Assembly (NCBI RefSeq): GCF_000420465.1
Contig: NZ_ATUZ01000014.1
Span: 310,001-374,000, forward strand
Direction: 5' to 3'
Origin: Desulfovibrio desulfuricans DSM 642
GTDB taxonomy: Bacteria; Desulfobacterota; Desulfovibrionia; Desulfovibrionales; Desulfovibrionaceae
Length of the DNA: 64,000 bases
Part shown: in pieces, positions 17,225-25,377 of the stretch
Position numbering within the stretch: the stretch's first letter is position 1
Layout: every line of letters begins with the position of its first letter
Position numbers and translations under genes: made by a program
The notes under the pieces: model-generated
The model's database searches: none
The model's input: only the letters and a program-made list of their open reading frames with translations
Told to the model about the DNA's origin: nothing

Positions 17225-18529
17225 TCAAGCTGGTTTGTCCGCGCCAAGTTCTTGTTCGGGGGGGGATGAGGGGACAGAGCGCTTTTTTCCTGCTCCCGCT
17301 AGTGCTTTTGCTGCAAGGTTTTTTACTTGCTCTGAAAAATTGGGGGCAATCTTTAAGGCGTCTTTAATTAGATCAGATGTAAGCAGCTCGTGCCAAGGAC
17401 TTCCTGGGGTAGTTGTTTCGACTAGCCGTAAGGGCAGCTCGTCAAAGCGAGTCAGTGCAGATGAAAGGAGACGTGTTTCCATATCTTTGTCAAATTGGGC
17501 GGCTTCTCTTCTAAATCCTTCATAGGCAGAAGAAATTGATGCTTTAAAAGCATAATCTTCGGCAAGTCTAAATCGTTGGCCAATTTGTTTTGTTGATAAC
17601 CATGCAAACCAAACTGGGGCTCCTACAGAGAGGAGGGCGAGAAGAATATTCAACGTTATCGCTGGCGAGGAAACTTCGGGTTTTAAGACTATGTTGGAAA
17701 GCTCGTGGAGTCTGCCTGATCCAAAATATCCGCCAGCAGCAAGCGAGAGAATAAGCCCTACAACCCACACCCACATAGAAGAAGATAGCTCTTTGGAGCG
17801 CTTCGCAAAGGCTGCGGCTAGTCCAACACTTGTTGCAGCTGCATAGGCTGTTTCACAACGGGCAAGGACAGACTTTGATTGTTCAACACTAATAGCCAGT
17901 GCTTGATCGTACTTATGAGAACGCTCTTTAATCTCCTCAAGAGTACTGCAATCCTTGTTAGCACCGTTAACAAGGGTAGCTAGTTGTTGCCTTGCCTCTG
18001 CCAATGAAGCTAGGTCGGTAGGAAGTTGATCTGCAGCAGAATGAGCGTGCTCAATCTCTTGAATCATTGTTTCTAATAACGCCGCTCGGGGCGTCAAGTT
18101 ATCAATTTGCGCTTCAATAGCTCTAAGTCTGTTGCGCTGTTCTTTAATTTTTTTTTGTATTTCAGCTGGCGCGTTTGGCGTCAAAATTGGTGACAATGCC
18201 CGCTTCAATCCGTCAAGTGTGTGAATAAACGCCGGTACGGCTGAAGATGCAGACCCCCAAATGTTGGGGACGGTATGTGCTTGTAGGTATTGAAGTCTAG
18301 GGAGGTATGTTTCAAGCAGTTTATTATGTTCGCCAAGGTCATCAACTCCTTGGATGTCAATTAAGTTATATATTTCTTTGACATATGAGATTAATTCGCT
18401 TTTTGAAAGGCCGGGAAAACTCCAATTACTTTGGGCAGTAGAAAAAGGCGTGTCATTTGGAATTGTAGCTTGAAGTTGAGTAATAAGTCCCTTTAGGGAC
18501 TCTTGGATGGCTTGTAACGTTTCGTGCAT
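17225..18529 (-). CDS. Orphan coiled-coil membrane protein, function unknown
   Basis: A 434-residue protein that I do not recognise. Residues 1-120 look globular; about 120-249 is rich in Lys/Glu/Gln heptad-like sequence and likely coiled coil; two membrane segments follow at about 252-270 and 291-311; the last 120 residues are charged and soluble, ending in a P-S-S-P-P-E-Q-E-L tail. The ATG at 18529 follows AAAGGAG at good spacing; a frame from 18562 has none. Base composition is clearly more AT-rich than neighbouring genes, with poly-T/poly-A runs, suggesting recent transfer. It begins exactly where a HepT toxin gene is cut off, beside a tRNA gene, so it may be cargo of an accessory hot spot, possibly defence-related; that is inference only. 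Confidence 0.75.
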   Translation of the reverse strand: MHETLQAIQESLKGLITQLQATIPNDTPFSTAQSNWSFPGLSKSELISYVKEIYNLIDIQGVDDLGEHNKLLETYLPRLQYLQAHTVPNIWGSASSAVPAFIHTLDGLKRALSPILTPNAPAEIQKKIKEQRNRLRAIEAQIDNLTPRAALLETMIQEIEHAHSAADQLPTDLASLAEARQQLATLVNGANKDCSTLEEIKERSHKYDQALAISVEQSKSVLARCETAYAAATSVGLAAAFAKRSKELSSSMWVWVVGLILSLAAGGYFGSGRLHELSNIVLKPEVSSPAITLNILLALLSVGAPVWFAWLSTKQIGQRFRLAEDYAFKASISSAYEGFRREAAQFDKDMETRLLSSALTRFDELPLRLVETTTPGSPWHELLTSDLIKDALKIAPNFSEQVKNLAAKALAGAGKKRSVPSSPPEQELGADKPA

Positions 18530-18598
18530 CCGCATCTCCTTTACGGCATGATAAAACTGCAAACTTTGGGGCTTCGTATAAACACAAATGGCAGAAAT

Positions 18599-18664
18599 TT
18601 AGCGTATGCGCTCCATACAGCGCTGGAGTGAAACAAGCTTTGTCTTGATGACATCCGTATCCAT
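18599..18664 (-). pseudogene. Truncated HepT-like (HEPN, DUF86) toxin gene
   Basis: Starting at the ATG at 18664, which overlaps the TGA of the upstream nucleotidyltransferase gene by one base, the frame reads MDTDVIKTKLVSLQRCMERI-R and then TAA. This is the N-terminus of HepT proteins (pattern D-V-I-x-x-K-L-x-S-L-x-R-C-x-x-R-I). The family runs to about 130-145 residues and holds its Rx4-6H RNase motif further in, so only 21 codons survive. The rest is absent from the following 1.4 kb, replaced by AT-rich DNA with the orphan gene. Confidence 0.8.
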
Positions 18665-19056
18665 CAGAACCCCCGTTCCAGACTTTTTTCAATGATTCTT
18701 TGGCGCAGCGGTTCCATGTCCGCCTGATCAAAAAGCATGCGCTTGAGCAGCATGGCATGGGCGGTGTCTGAACGTTTGAGGGCCAGTGTGCCTGTGGTCA
18801 GCACCTGACGTAAAATCAGCCCCCAGGCCGTAGAAAGATCAACAAGGTCAACCTCGCGCTTCACAGCAAGGCTGAGTTCTGCCATGAGTTCAAGCCGCAC
18901 CTCGGGCGAGAGGTGGGATGCCGCAAGTACGGCCACGTCCACATCGCTGTCGGGCCGCAGCGCGTCACGGGCTGCGGAGCCAAACACGAACGCCAGCTGG
19001 ATTTCAGGATGGGGCGCAAGCGCTTCTGCTATTTGTTGGGTGAGGGCGGTTGTCAT
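18664..19056 (-). CDS. mntA: MntA-like minimal nucleotidyltransferase (antitoxin of a HepT/MntA pair)
   Basis: A 130-residue MNT protein. The nucleotidyltransferase signature is intact: G-S-A-A-R-D-x4-S-D-V-D-V-A-V (about 26-40) with the third acidic position in E-V-D-L-V-D-L near 70. In complete systems MntA adenylylates the HEPN toxin HepT and blocks its RNase. Its stop codon overlaps the start of a hepT remnant, the usual operon order with translational coupling, but that toxin is truncated, so this antitoxin is probably orphaned. The start at 19056 fits the family N-terminus, though the ribosome site is weak. The frame extends upstream through the tRNA-Ser gene, which is not meaningful. 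Confidence 0.87.
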   Translation of the reverse strand: MTTALTQQIAEALAPHPEIQLAFVFGSAARDALRPDSDVDVAVLAASHLSPEVRLELMAELSLAVKREVDLVDLSTAWGLILRQVLTTGTLALKRSDTAHAMLLKRMLFDQADMEPLRQRIIEKSLERGF

Positions 19057-19138
19057 GCTGCGTTCCAGTATTGCGGTGGTTGATGCAACATAACAATCAA
19101 TATGCGGGATGACCAGCGTGCGTGCGCCCTGCCAAAAC

Positions 19139-19174
19139 AAAAGAGCTGAAACCCGTAAAGGTTTCAGCTCTTTT
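19139..19174. terminator. Terminator of tRNA-Ser
   Basis: A perfect 15-bp stem AAAAGAGCTGAAACC / GGTTTCAGCTCTTTT with a 6-nt loop. On minus it follows the tRNA directly and ends in a T-run. Confidence 0.88.
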
Positions 19175-19194
19175 CTAATCACGTACAAGCAAAC

Positions 19195-19284
19195 TGGCGG
19201 AGGGGGAGGGATTTGAACCCCCGGAAGGCTTACACCTTCAACGGTTTTCAAGACCGCCGCGATCAACCGCTCTGCCACCCCTCC
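19195..19284 (-). tRNA. tRNA-Ser (anticodon TGA), CCA encoded
   Basis: The minus strand folds as a class II tRNA: acceptor GGAGGGG / CCCCTCC, discriminator G, genomic CCA, anticodon loop CTTGAAA, a long variable arm, and GGTTCAA in the T loop. Length 90 including CCA. It flanks an AT-rich accessory patch; I saw no copy of its 3' end that would mark an att site. Confidence 0.95.
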
Positions 19285-19415
19285 GCAGAGGTGTTTTCTC
19301 CGGCTTTATGCAGTGGCGGCCAAAAAGCTGCGTACATGGCGGGAGAAAATATCGACGGCGCGATTACCCTGTGTGAAGGCAATAGCGCCGCCGAAAAAAT
19401 GTGTCGCTACGCCAC

Positions 19416-19691
19416 TTACTTAATGGCGTCTTTCAGGCCCTTGCCGGGCGTGAACTTGGCAACCTTGCTGGCAGGAATGGTGATTTCCTTGCCGGTGCGG
19501 GGGTTGCGACCCTTGCGGGCGGCGCGCTCAACTACCTTGAAGCTGCCGAAACCGGTGAAGGTCACGGATTCGCCAGAGGCCAGGGCTTCGCGCAGCGAGG
19601 CCACCACGGCGTCAAGAGCTTCTTCGGCTTTGGCCTTGGTGGGCAGGCCGGCTTTGGCATGGATCTTTTCTACGAGCTCAGCTTTGGTCAT
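19416..19691 (-). CDS. hup: DNA-binding protein HU
   Basis: A 91-residue histone-like protein: M-T-K-A-E-L-V-E-K-I start, G-F-G-S-F central motif, R-x-x-R-x-G-R-N-P-R-T-G-K-E arm and a final G-K-x-L-K-D. HU binds and bends DNA non-specifically as a dimer and organises the nucleoid. GGAG precedes the ATG at 19691; a longer frame from 19814 has no support. IHF is excluded by the G-R-N-P-R-T-G-K-E-I-x-I-P arm of HU type. Confidence 0.95.
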   Translation of the reverse strand: MTKAELVEKIHAKAGLPTKAKAEEALDAVVASLREALASGESVTFTGFGSFKVVERAARKGRNPRTGKEITIPASKVAKFTPGKGLKDAIK

Positions 19692-20038
19692 GATGCTACT
19701 CCATAAAGGATTTCGGTTATTCCCTGCAAGCCGGATCGGGTAGACATGCCAGAAGTCTGGTGCCGGGGCCCGATTCGCCGCACTCAAATGAAACAGCCGC
19801 AAAAAAGCCGCCAAGGCTTTTTCACGTCATGGGGGAATCGTAAGCAAAACCGCTTCTACAGCGGTCAGAACTTTTGTTTCCTTACGTTAGGGGCGGTTTC
19901 CTGTCAACGAAAAAGCGCAGAATCCCGCGTCTGCTCTAGCTTTTCACGAAATACCGTTTGGGCAAACAGGCCCAATACAAGAGTCTGCCCCTTACTGGAA
20001 GTTTTTTATCTGTCCGGAAATAATGATTAAAAATGCTG
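19692..20038. other. Upstream region of hup
   Basis: This 347-base stretch holds the likely hup promoter at 19879-19907 and a long leader of about 180 bases, in which I see no strong hairpin. The part beyond 19910 separates it from murI, also on minus, whose stop is at 20039. Confidence 0.4.
19879..19907 (-). promoter_or_regulatory. Putative sigma-70 promoter of hup
   Basis: On minus, TTGACA (19902-19907) and TAAGGA (19879-19884) are 17 bases apart. The -35 is perfect; the -10 matches weakly. It lies 188 bases before the hup start. Confidence 0.5.
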
Positions 20039-20881
20039 TTATAGATCGACCAGGCAAACTTCGTCATCGCTGAGGTTGCGGCCCAGAAAAAGGCTGCCTG
20101 TCCGGGCAAAGCGGGCGGCATTATCTGTGGTCAAAAAGCGGTAGTGCGCGCCGCTATCCGCAGGCTGCAGCAGGTTGGTGGCCCGCAGCTCGTCAGCCAC
20201 GCACAGTGCCGTGGTGGCGGCAGAATCCACTATGCGAACCTGCGGCCCCACCACGTTTTGCAGTGCTTCCTGCAACAGTGGAAAATGCGTGCAGCCAAGC
20301 AGCAGGGTATCGGGTTCCAGATTTCCTGCGGGGGCGGCTCCCTCAAATGGAAAAATGTCGGCCAGATAGCGCCTTGCAACGCCTTCCACAATGGGGCCGT
20401 TCATCCAGCCTTCTTCGGCAAGGGGTACAAACAGGGTGCAGGCGCGCCCGGTCACAACGGCGTCAGGCCGGATGCGGGCAATGGCCTTCTGGTATGCGCC
20501 GCCGGAGATGGTGGCCTCTGTCGCCACTACAACTATATGACCGTTGGCGCTGGCTGCGGCGGCCGCCTGCGCGCCGGGATCCACCACGCCCATGACCGGC
20601 AGCGGGGCAAACTGCTCCCGCACTGCGGAAAGCGCCGCAGAGGTAGCCGTATTGCAGGCAATAACGAGCATTTTAACGCCCAGGTCCACCAGCTTTTGGG
20701 CGGCCTTGAGCGTATAGCGCGTTATAGTGTCGCGCCCCTTGGTGCCGTAGGGCAGGCGGGCGGTGTCGCCAAGGTAGAGCAGATCTTCGCCGGGCAGACA
20801 TTCTGCCAGAGCCTTGAAAACCGTGAGGCCGCCCATGCCGGAATCAAACAGGCCAATGGGCAACCGGGAAGAATCATTCAT
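20039..20881 (-). CDS. murI: Glutamate racemase
   Basis: A 280-residue cofactor-independent racemase making D-glutamate for peptidoglycan. The catalytic cysteines are in V-I-A-C-N-T-A-T (about 75) and L-L-G-C-T-H-F-P (about 187), and the N-terminus shows I-G-L-F-D-S-G-x-G-G. AAGGA seven bases before the ATG at 20881 sets the start; the frame remains open to 21565 but the extra part is not racemase-like and runs into the transporter gene. The TauE/SafE gene ends 150 bases upstream on the same strand. Confidence 0.94.
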   Translation of the reverse strand: MNDSSRLPIGLFDSGMGGLTVFKALAECLPGEDLLYLGDTARLPYGTKGRDTITRYTLKAAQKLVDLGVKMLVIACNTATSAALSAVREQFAPLPVMGVVDPGAQAAAAASANGHIVVVATEATISGGAYQKAIARIRPDAVVTGRACTLFVPLAEEGWMNGPIVEGVARRYLADIFPFEGAAPAGNLEPDTLLLGCTHFPLLQEALQNVVGPQVRIVDSAATTALCVADELRATNLLQPADSGAHYRFLTTDNAARFARTGSLFLGRNLSDDEVCLVDL

Positions 20882-21030
20882 TGCAATTTCCTTTACAGTG
20901 CCGCGCGCGATACTGCAAAACGCGCGCCTTGGGGGCTTTGCTGCCTGCCAAAACAGACGAAGCGCCTCCGGCGCTGCCCTGCGGCAGGTCGAAAGCGCTC
21001 CGGCCAGAAAAACTCCGGGCGGCAGCGGCG

Positions 21031-21951
21031 CTAGAAACCTTGGCCCAAATAGCGCACGGCTGTAAAGAGCAAAACTGCGGTCAAAAGGGCCTTCAAGGCA
21101 AGGGAAGGCACAAACTTCTGGCAACGCGCCCCGGCATACATGCCGCACATGCCGCCAAGGCCCACCAGAACGCCCATACGCCAGTCGGGCGCAACGGCCA
21201 TATCCGGGTAAAAGGGCGCGAGCAGGGCGTAAAACGACACGCCCGCCACGGATGTTACAAAGGTGGCAAAGAGCGTGGAGCCTGCAACAACATAGACAGG
21301 CAGCCCGAAAAACGAAACCAGAAACGGCGCCATAATGGCACCGCCGCCGATGCCGTAGATGCCGCCCACAAGCCCCACCACAAGGCTCAGCAGCACAAGT
21401 GCGCGGGTGGCGACAACATACTTGGTTTCCTGAAACACAAAGGCCACTTCCTTCATATTCCAGTAAAGAACGTGGCAGCACATGAGCCTGCCGTTTTTGT
21501 CCTCGCAGGTGGGCATGTTCTCTTTCTTTTCCTTGCGCGCCCACAGCGAGGCCCTGCCTTGCCATGTGGTCATGGCCATGCGCCCGCCAATGTACAGCAG
21601 CACAAGGCCCGCAAAAATTTTAAAGCTCTGGGGGTTGGGCAGCAGATTGATGCGCACGATGGCCCCTATAAACACGCCCGGCAATGTGCCGAGGGCAATG
21701 GTAAAGGCCAGCGGCCACACAAGCCGCCCCTCGTGCCAGTAGCGCCATACGCCCGAGGGACAGGCCAGCACGTTAAAAAACTGGTTGGTGGCGCTGACGC
21801 TGGGGTTGGTATAGCCCAGAACGCTCATCTGGAACGGCAGCAGCAAAAAAGCGCCCGAGATGCCGCCCATGGATGTGAAAAAAGAGATGCCAAGAGCCAC
21901 CGCAAAAGGAACAAAAGGGTTGCACTCAATGCCTGCAGTGGGAAAATACAT
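21031..21951 (-). CDS. TauE/SafE-family membrane transporter
   Basis: A 306-residue protein with about eight membrane segments of the TauE/SafE (DUF81) family, proposed exporters or importers of small sulfur-containing or organic anions such as sulfite, sulfoacetate or taurine. The two-repeat structure is visible: first half G-G-I-S-G-A-F-L-L-L-P-F, second half G-G-I-Y-G-I-G-G-G-A-I-M-A-P. A charged, cysteine-containing central loop (about 135-170) separates the repeats. In a sulfate reducer a sulfite or sulfonate role is attractive but unproven. A dyad and a TATAAT box lie upstream. Confidence 0.87.
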   Translation of the reverse strand: MYFPTAGIECNPFVPFAVALGISFFTSMGGISGAFLLLPFQMSVLGYTNPSVSATNQFFNVLACPSGVWRYWHEGRLVWPLAFTIALGTLPGVFIGAIVRINLLPNPQSFKIFAGLVLLYIGGRMAMTTWQGRASLWARKEKKENMPTCEDKNGRLMCCHVLYWNMKEVAFVFQETKYVVATRALVLLSLVVGLVGGIYGIGGGAIMAPFLVSFFGLPVYVVAGSTLFATFVTSVAGVSFYALLAPFYPDMAVAPDWRMGVLVGLGGMCGMYAGARCQKFVPSLALKALLTAVLLFTAVRYLGQGF

Positions 21952-21982
21952 GCTGGCCTCCTGCGCAGATGGCGTGGTAACT

Positions 21983-22054
21983 ATTATAAAATATTAAAAA
22001 AATTCTTTGCATGGGAAGTTATGATGTTCACGGTTTCTATAATAACCGTGAACA
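21983..22054 (-). promoter_or_regulatory. Promoter and 11-bp dyad upstream of the TauE/SafE gene
   Basis: On minus a perfect TATAAT (21983-21988) has a poor -35 (TGCAAA, 22006-22011). A perfect dyad, TGTTCACGGTT (22025-22035) and AACCGTGAACA (22044-22054) with 8 bases between, is centred about 63 bases before the expected transcription start, a usual place for an activator. The spacing does not match Crp/Fnr (TGTGA-N6-TCACA). Confidence 0.5.
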
Positions 22055-22241
22055 TTGAAATTGTCACGCCATTCCGCAAAAGGTTTACCGCCGCCGCTTG
22101 CTGGCGCGCGGATTTTTCCTGCGATGCCGGGGCATCATGCCAGCCTGCGCGTTGCCTGCGCACCGGCAAAAAGGTATGATGCAGCTTTCAAAGCCACTAG
22201 CCGCCAATCCCCCCACGGCAACAACAAGCAGAGGATGCACC

Positions 22242-22880
22242 ATGCTGGCCATTCTGGACTACAAGGCAGGCAATCAGACGAGCGTGCGCCGCGCCCTTGA
22301 ACATTTGGGTATACCTTGCGCCATCACGGCGGACCCCGCAACACTGGAACGCGCCCACGGCATCATTTTCCCCGGTGTGGGCGCTGCCGGGCAGGCCATG
22401 CGCGCCCTGCACCCCACGGGTCTTGACGTGCTGTTGCGCGAGTGCGTCAAGCGCGGCCAGCCCCTGCTGGGTATCTGTCTGGGCTGCCAGATTCTGCTTG
22501 ACCGCAGTGAAGAAAACGACACCACAACCCTTGGCATTGTGCCGGGCCTGTGCCGTCGTTTTGAAGACAACATGCGCGAAGAGGACGGCACGCCCGCGCC
22601 CATCCCGCATATGGGCTGGAACAGCCTGAAGGCGACCGCCCCCTGCCCTCTGCTCGCGGGCGTTGCCCCCACGGCGGAATTCTATTTCGTACACGGCTAT
22701 TATGTGGAGCCGGACCCCACCTTTGTGATCGCCACCACCACCTACGGCAAGGAATTCTGCTCCGTATACGGGCGCGACGGCCTGTGGGCCACACAGTTCC
22801 ACCCCGAAAAAAGCGGGCGTCCGGGGCTGACAATTCTGCGCAACTTCTACGACTACTGCGAGGCGCGTCATGCTCAGTAA
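22242..22880 (+). CDS. hisH: Imidazole glycerol phosphate synthase, glutaminase subunit HisH
   Basis: A 212-residue class I glutamine amidotransferase. The nucleophile lies in G-I-C-L-G (C79) and the His/Glu pair in Q-F-H-P-E-K-S; F-P-G-V-G is the oxyanion strand. It supplies ammonia to HisF for step five of histidine synthesis. GAGG before the ATG at 22242 sets the start. The stop overlaps the hisF start by 11 bases, so the two subunits are translationally coupled. Confidence 0.95.
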   Translation: MLAILDYKAGNQTSVRRALEHLGIPCAITADPATLERAHGIIFPGVGAAGQAMRALHPTGLDVLLRECVKRGQPLLGICLGCQILLDRSEENDTTTLGIVPGLCRRFEDNMREEDGTPAPIPHMGWNSLKATAPCPLLAGVAPTAEFYFVHGYYVEPDPTFVIATTTYGKEFCSVYGRDGLWATQFHPEKSGRPGLTILRNFYDYCEARHAQ

Positions 22881-23649
22881 GCGAGTGATTCCCTGCCTGG
22901 ATGTGCGCAACGGCCGACTGACCAAGGGCGTCAAATTCGTGGGCAACGAAGACATCGGCGATCCGGTTGAAACCGCGCGGCGGTACTATGAGGAAGGCGC
23001 GGACGAAATCGTGTTTTACGACATCACGGCCTCTGCCGAGGCGCGCGGTATCTTTATTGATGTGGTGGAGCACGTGGCGGAGCAGATTTTCATTCCCTTT
23101 TCTGTTGGCGGCGGCATTTCAAGCGTGGCAGACATGCGCGCCGTGCTGCTGGCCGGGGCGGAAAAGGTTTCGGTCAATTCGGCTGCGGTCAAGGATCCGC
23201 ACATCATCAGCGATGGCGCGGATGCTTTCGGTTCCCAGGCTATCGTGGTGGGCATGGACGTGCTGGCTGTTCCGGTAAGCGCAGAAATCCCCTCGGGCTA
23301 TGAAATCGTCATCCACGGCGGCCGCAAGCGCATGGGGCTGGATGCCATTGCCTGGGCGCGCCGCTGTCAGAAGCTGGGCGCTGGCGAACTCTGCGTCAAT
23401 TCCATTGATGCGGACGGCACCAAGGACGGTTACGAACTCAAGCTGACCCGCGCCATAGTCGATGCCGTGTCCATACCCGTGATTGCTTCCGGCGGTGCGG
23501 GCGAGCCTCGCCACATGCTCGAGGCAGTTACCGAAGGCGGGGCCTCTGCTGCGCTGATCGCGTCCATTGTTCACTACGGGCAGTATTCCATCCGGCAGTG
23601 CAAGGAATATATGGCCGGGCACGGGGCCAAGGTGCGTATGACCTGGTAG
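22870..23649 (+). CDS. hisF: Imidazole glycerol phosphate synthase, cyclase subunit HisF
   Basis: A 259-residue TIM barrel that, with HisH, turns PRFAR and ammonia into imidazole glycerol phosphate and AICAR. Catalytic aspartates are in I-P-C-L-D-V (D11) and V-G-M-D-V-L (about 130); phosphate-binding loops S-V-G-G-G-I and A-S-G-G-A-G are present. No other his genes are in the window. Confidence 0.96.
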   Translation: MLSKRVIPCLDVRNGRLTKGVKFVGNEDIGDPVETARRYYEEGADEIVFYDITASAEARGIFIDVVEHVAEQIFIPFSVGGGISSVADMRAVLLAGAEKVSVNSAAVKDPHIISDGADAFGSQAIVVGMDVLAVPVSAEIPSGYEIVIHGGRKRMGLDAIAWARRCQKLGAGELCVNSIDADGTKDGYELKLTRAIVDAVSIPVIASGGAGEPRHMLEAVTEGGASAALIASIVHYGQYSIRQCKEYMAGHGAKVRMTW

Positions 23650-23698
23650 GCTCGGTCCAAGGCTTGTGTGGCCTTTTGCCGCATCAAGGGTGGAAGAT

Positions 23699-24580
23699 AT
23701 GAGTAAAAATCTTTTCCGCGCGGATCAGGTTCCAGCTGCGCTTGCCGCTGTGCTGCGCGATCTGCCCCGCCTGGCGGTGGCTTTTTCCGGCGGGCTGGAC
23801 AGCCGTTTTTTATGCCACGCGGCCCTGTTGTGCGGTTGCGACGTACTGGCCGTGCATGTTTACGGCCCGCACATTCCACCGCAGGAAAGCGCCGGTGCTG
23901 CCGCCTGGGCGCGTGAGCGCGGCCTGCGCCTGCATACGGCGCGGTTCGATCCTCTTGCCCTGGCGGGGGTGGAGACCAACAGCCCCCAACGCTGCTACGG
24001 CTGCAAGACGGGGCTGGTGGCTCTGCTGCGCGGCGAGCTTGCCCCCATGGCGGAAGCTCATGACCACGTGCTCTGCGATGGCACCAATGCGGATGATTTG
24101 CAGGCCTACAGACCGGGCTTGCGCGCGCTTGAAGAAGGCCGCGTGCGTTCCCCCCTGGCCGAAGCCGGGCTGACCAAGGCGCTAGTGCGCGAGGCCGCCC
24201 GCGCCACTGGGCTGGACAGGCCGTGGCAGTGCGCACGGCCTTGCCTGCTGACGCGGCTGGCCTACGGCATGCGGCCCGAGGCCGGCACTCTGGCGCGTCT
24301 GGCGGCGGCGGAGGCCGATCTTGCGGCTTTGGGTGCAACCGCCTCTGCGCAAGGGGAGTCGCAACATGTTGTGCTGGAGGAGGACAGCGTGAGCGCGCTG
24401 GGGGATTTTCGTCTGCGGCTCACGCCGGAGCCTGTGTTGCAGGCTGAAAAACTGCCGGAAAAACTGCTCCCGGAATTGCGGAACATCCTGATCCGTCATA
24501 GTTTCTGGCCGTGCGGGCTGGAGGCTGGCGACAATATCAGCGGCTTTTACGATGCGGGCGACAGCGCCGGAAGGCACTAG
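23699..24580 (+). CDS. larE: LarE-like PP-loop sulfur transferase
   Basis: A 293-residue ATP pyrophosphatase-fold protein. The PP-loop reads A-F-S-G-G-L-D-S (28-35) and the family motif R-C-Y-G-C-K (C99, C102) is present, with a further cysteine pair in Q-C-A-R-P-C near 180. LarE builds the nickel-pincer cofactor of lactate racemase by donating sulfur; cysteine-rich members may carry an Fe-S cluster. No larB or larC is in the window, and the D-lactate dehydrogenase at 10738-13554 is the only lactate gene nearby. The ATG at 23699 is preceded by a weak GGAAG. A related ExsB/NadE-like role is the alternative. Confidence 0.75.
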   Translation: MSKNLFRADQVPAALAAVLRDLPRLAVAFSGGLDSRFLCHAALLCGCDVLAVHVYGPHIPPQESAGAAAWARERGLRLHTARFDPLALAGVETNSPQRCYGCKTGLVALLRGELAPMAEAHDHVLCDGTNADDLQAYRPGLRALEEGRVRSPLAEAGLTKALVREAARATGLDRPWQCARPCLLTRLAYGMRPEAGTLARLAAAEADLAALGATASAQGESQHVVLEEDSVSALGDFRLRLTPEPVLQAEKLPEKLLPELRNILIRHSFWPCGLEAGDNISGFYDAGDSAGRH

Positions 24581-24708
24581 GCGAGGCAGATTTTTTCCGC
24601 CTGCGGTCAGTGTTTTCAGCCCGGAATGTGGCTCGGGACTGGACTTTGCCGATCAAAGAGCATATGAATACCCACTTATATTAACGGGGCTTGCCCCTGG
24701 AGGGAATC

Positions 24709-24816
24709 ATGGCACATAAGAAAATTGAGCGTAAGAAAGAACTGGATCGCCGCCGTAAGCGCCGTGAAGAGCGTCTGAAGCAGCGCGTGCGCGAAGCCAA
24801 GGCTGCCAAGGCCTAA
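24709..24816 (+). CDS. Very small, highly basic protein (35 residues)
   Basis: A short frame, MAHKKIERKKELDRRRKRRE followed by 15 more residues ending K-A-A-K-A, with GGAGGG five bases before the ATG. Over half of the residues are Lys, Arg or Glu and the pattern predicts one long helix. It lies between larE and the FmdB gene with its own leader. The strong ribosome site and codon use speak for translation. It is too small for most gene finders; RNA or ribosome association is possible but not shown. Confidence 0.65.
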   Translation: MAHKKIERKKELDRRRKRREERLKQRVREAKAAKA

Positions 24817-24974
24817 GCTTCGGACACGGGAAACCGGCGTTCCGACGGCTGCGGATTGACGCGCCGTCACATATGGTGCTCGGCCCGGCTGCCTCCTGGC
24901 AGCCGCGCGGGGCGCAAACAAGTAGCAGCGGTCAGCACGGCAGCATGCCGTGTCATGGCCTTTTTAGTGTTACC

Positions 24975-25370
24975 ATGCCTATCTACGAATATCAGTGCCC
25001 CAAGTGTCAGCATACGTTTGAGGAATGGGTCAAGGCATCGGAATCCCACGGGCAGGAACCCTGCCCCAAGTGCGGTGAGCCTTCGCCCCGCATCATGTCG
25101 CACACATCGTTCGTCCTCAAGGGCGGCGGCTGGTATGTGAGCGACTACGGCTACCGCAAGGGCGTCAAGGAAGAAGGCGGCTCAACTGCCTCCTCCTCCG
25201 ACACATCCGGCGGTTCCTCCGCCCCCGCTTCCGGCGGTACGGCAGGCGAAAAAGCCTCTGCATCTGCATCCGATTCTGGAAACAGCGCCGCCAAGGCGGC
25301 CTCCGCCCCTACGCCAACCACAGGGTCCGCAGCGTCGGCACCCACCAAAGCCGCCAGCTCGGCTTCATGA
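24975..25370 (+). CDS. FmdB-family zinc-ribbon protein
   Basis: A 131-residue protein starting MPIYEYQCPKC, with C8/C11 and C30/C33 forming the FmdB/CxxC regulatory zinc ribbon (about residues 1-42). The remaining 85 residues are Ser/Ala/Gly/Thr-rich and probably disordered. FmdB was named as a regulator of formamidase genes; most members have no known role. It precedes purB by seven bases and is probably cotranscribed with purB, pyrE and the L,D-transpeptidase gene. I chose the ATG at 24975 from the family N-terminus; a frame from 24873 adds unrelated residues. Confidence 0.87.
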   Translation: MPIYEYQCPKCQHTFEEWVKASESHGQEPCPKCGEPSPRIMSHTSFVLKGGGWYVSDYGYRKGVKEEGGSTASSSDTSGGSSAPASGGTAGEKASASASDSGNSAAKAASAPTPTTGSAASAPTKAASSAS

Positions 25371-25377
25371 GGCAGCC

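Noticed and set aside
18665-19278. Longer nucleotidyltransferase frame starting inside tRNA-Ser
   Set aside because: Bases 19195-19284 are a complete tRNA with its own terminator; the MNT family N-terminus starts at 19056.
17225-19284. Integrated element bounded by a copy of the tRNA-Ser 3' end
   Set aside because: The region is AT-rich beside a tRNA, but I found no second copy of the tRNA end and no integrase gene.
20882-21565. N-terminal extension of murI
   Set aside because: It overlaps the TauE/SafE gene in another frame and has no racemase similarity; AAGGA supports the ATG at 20881.
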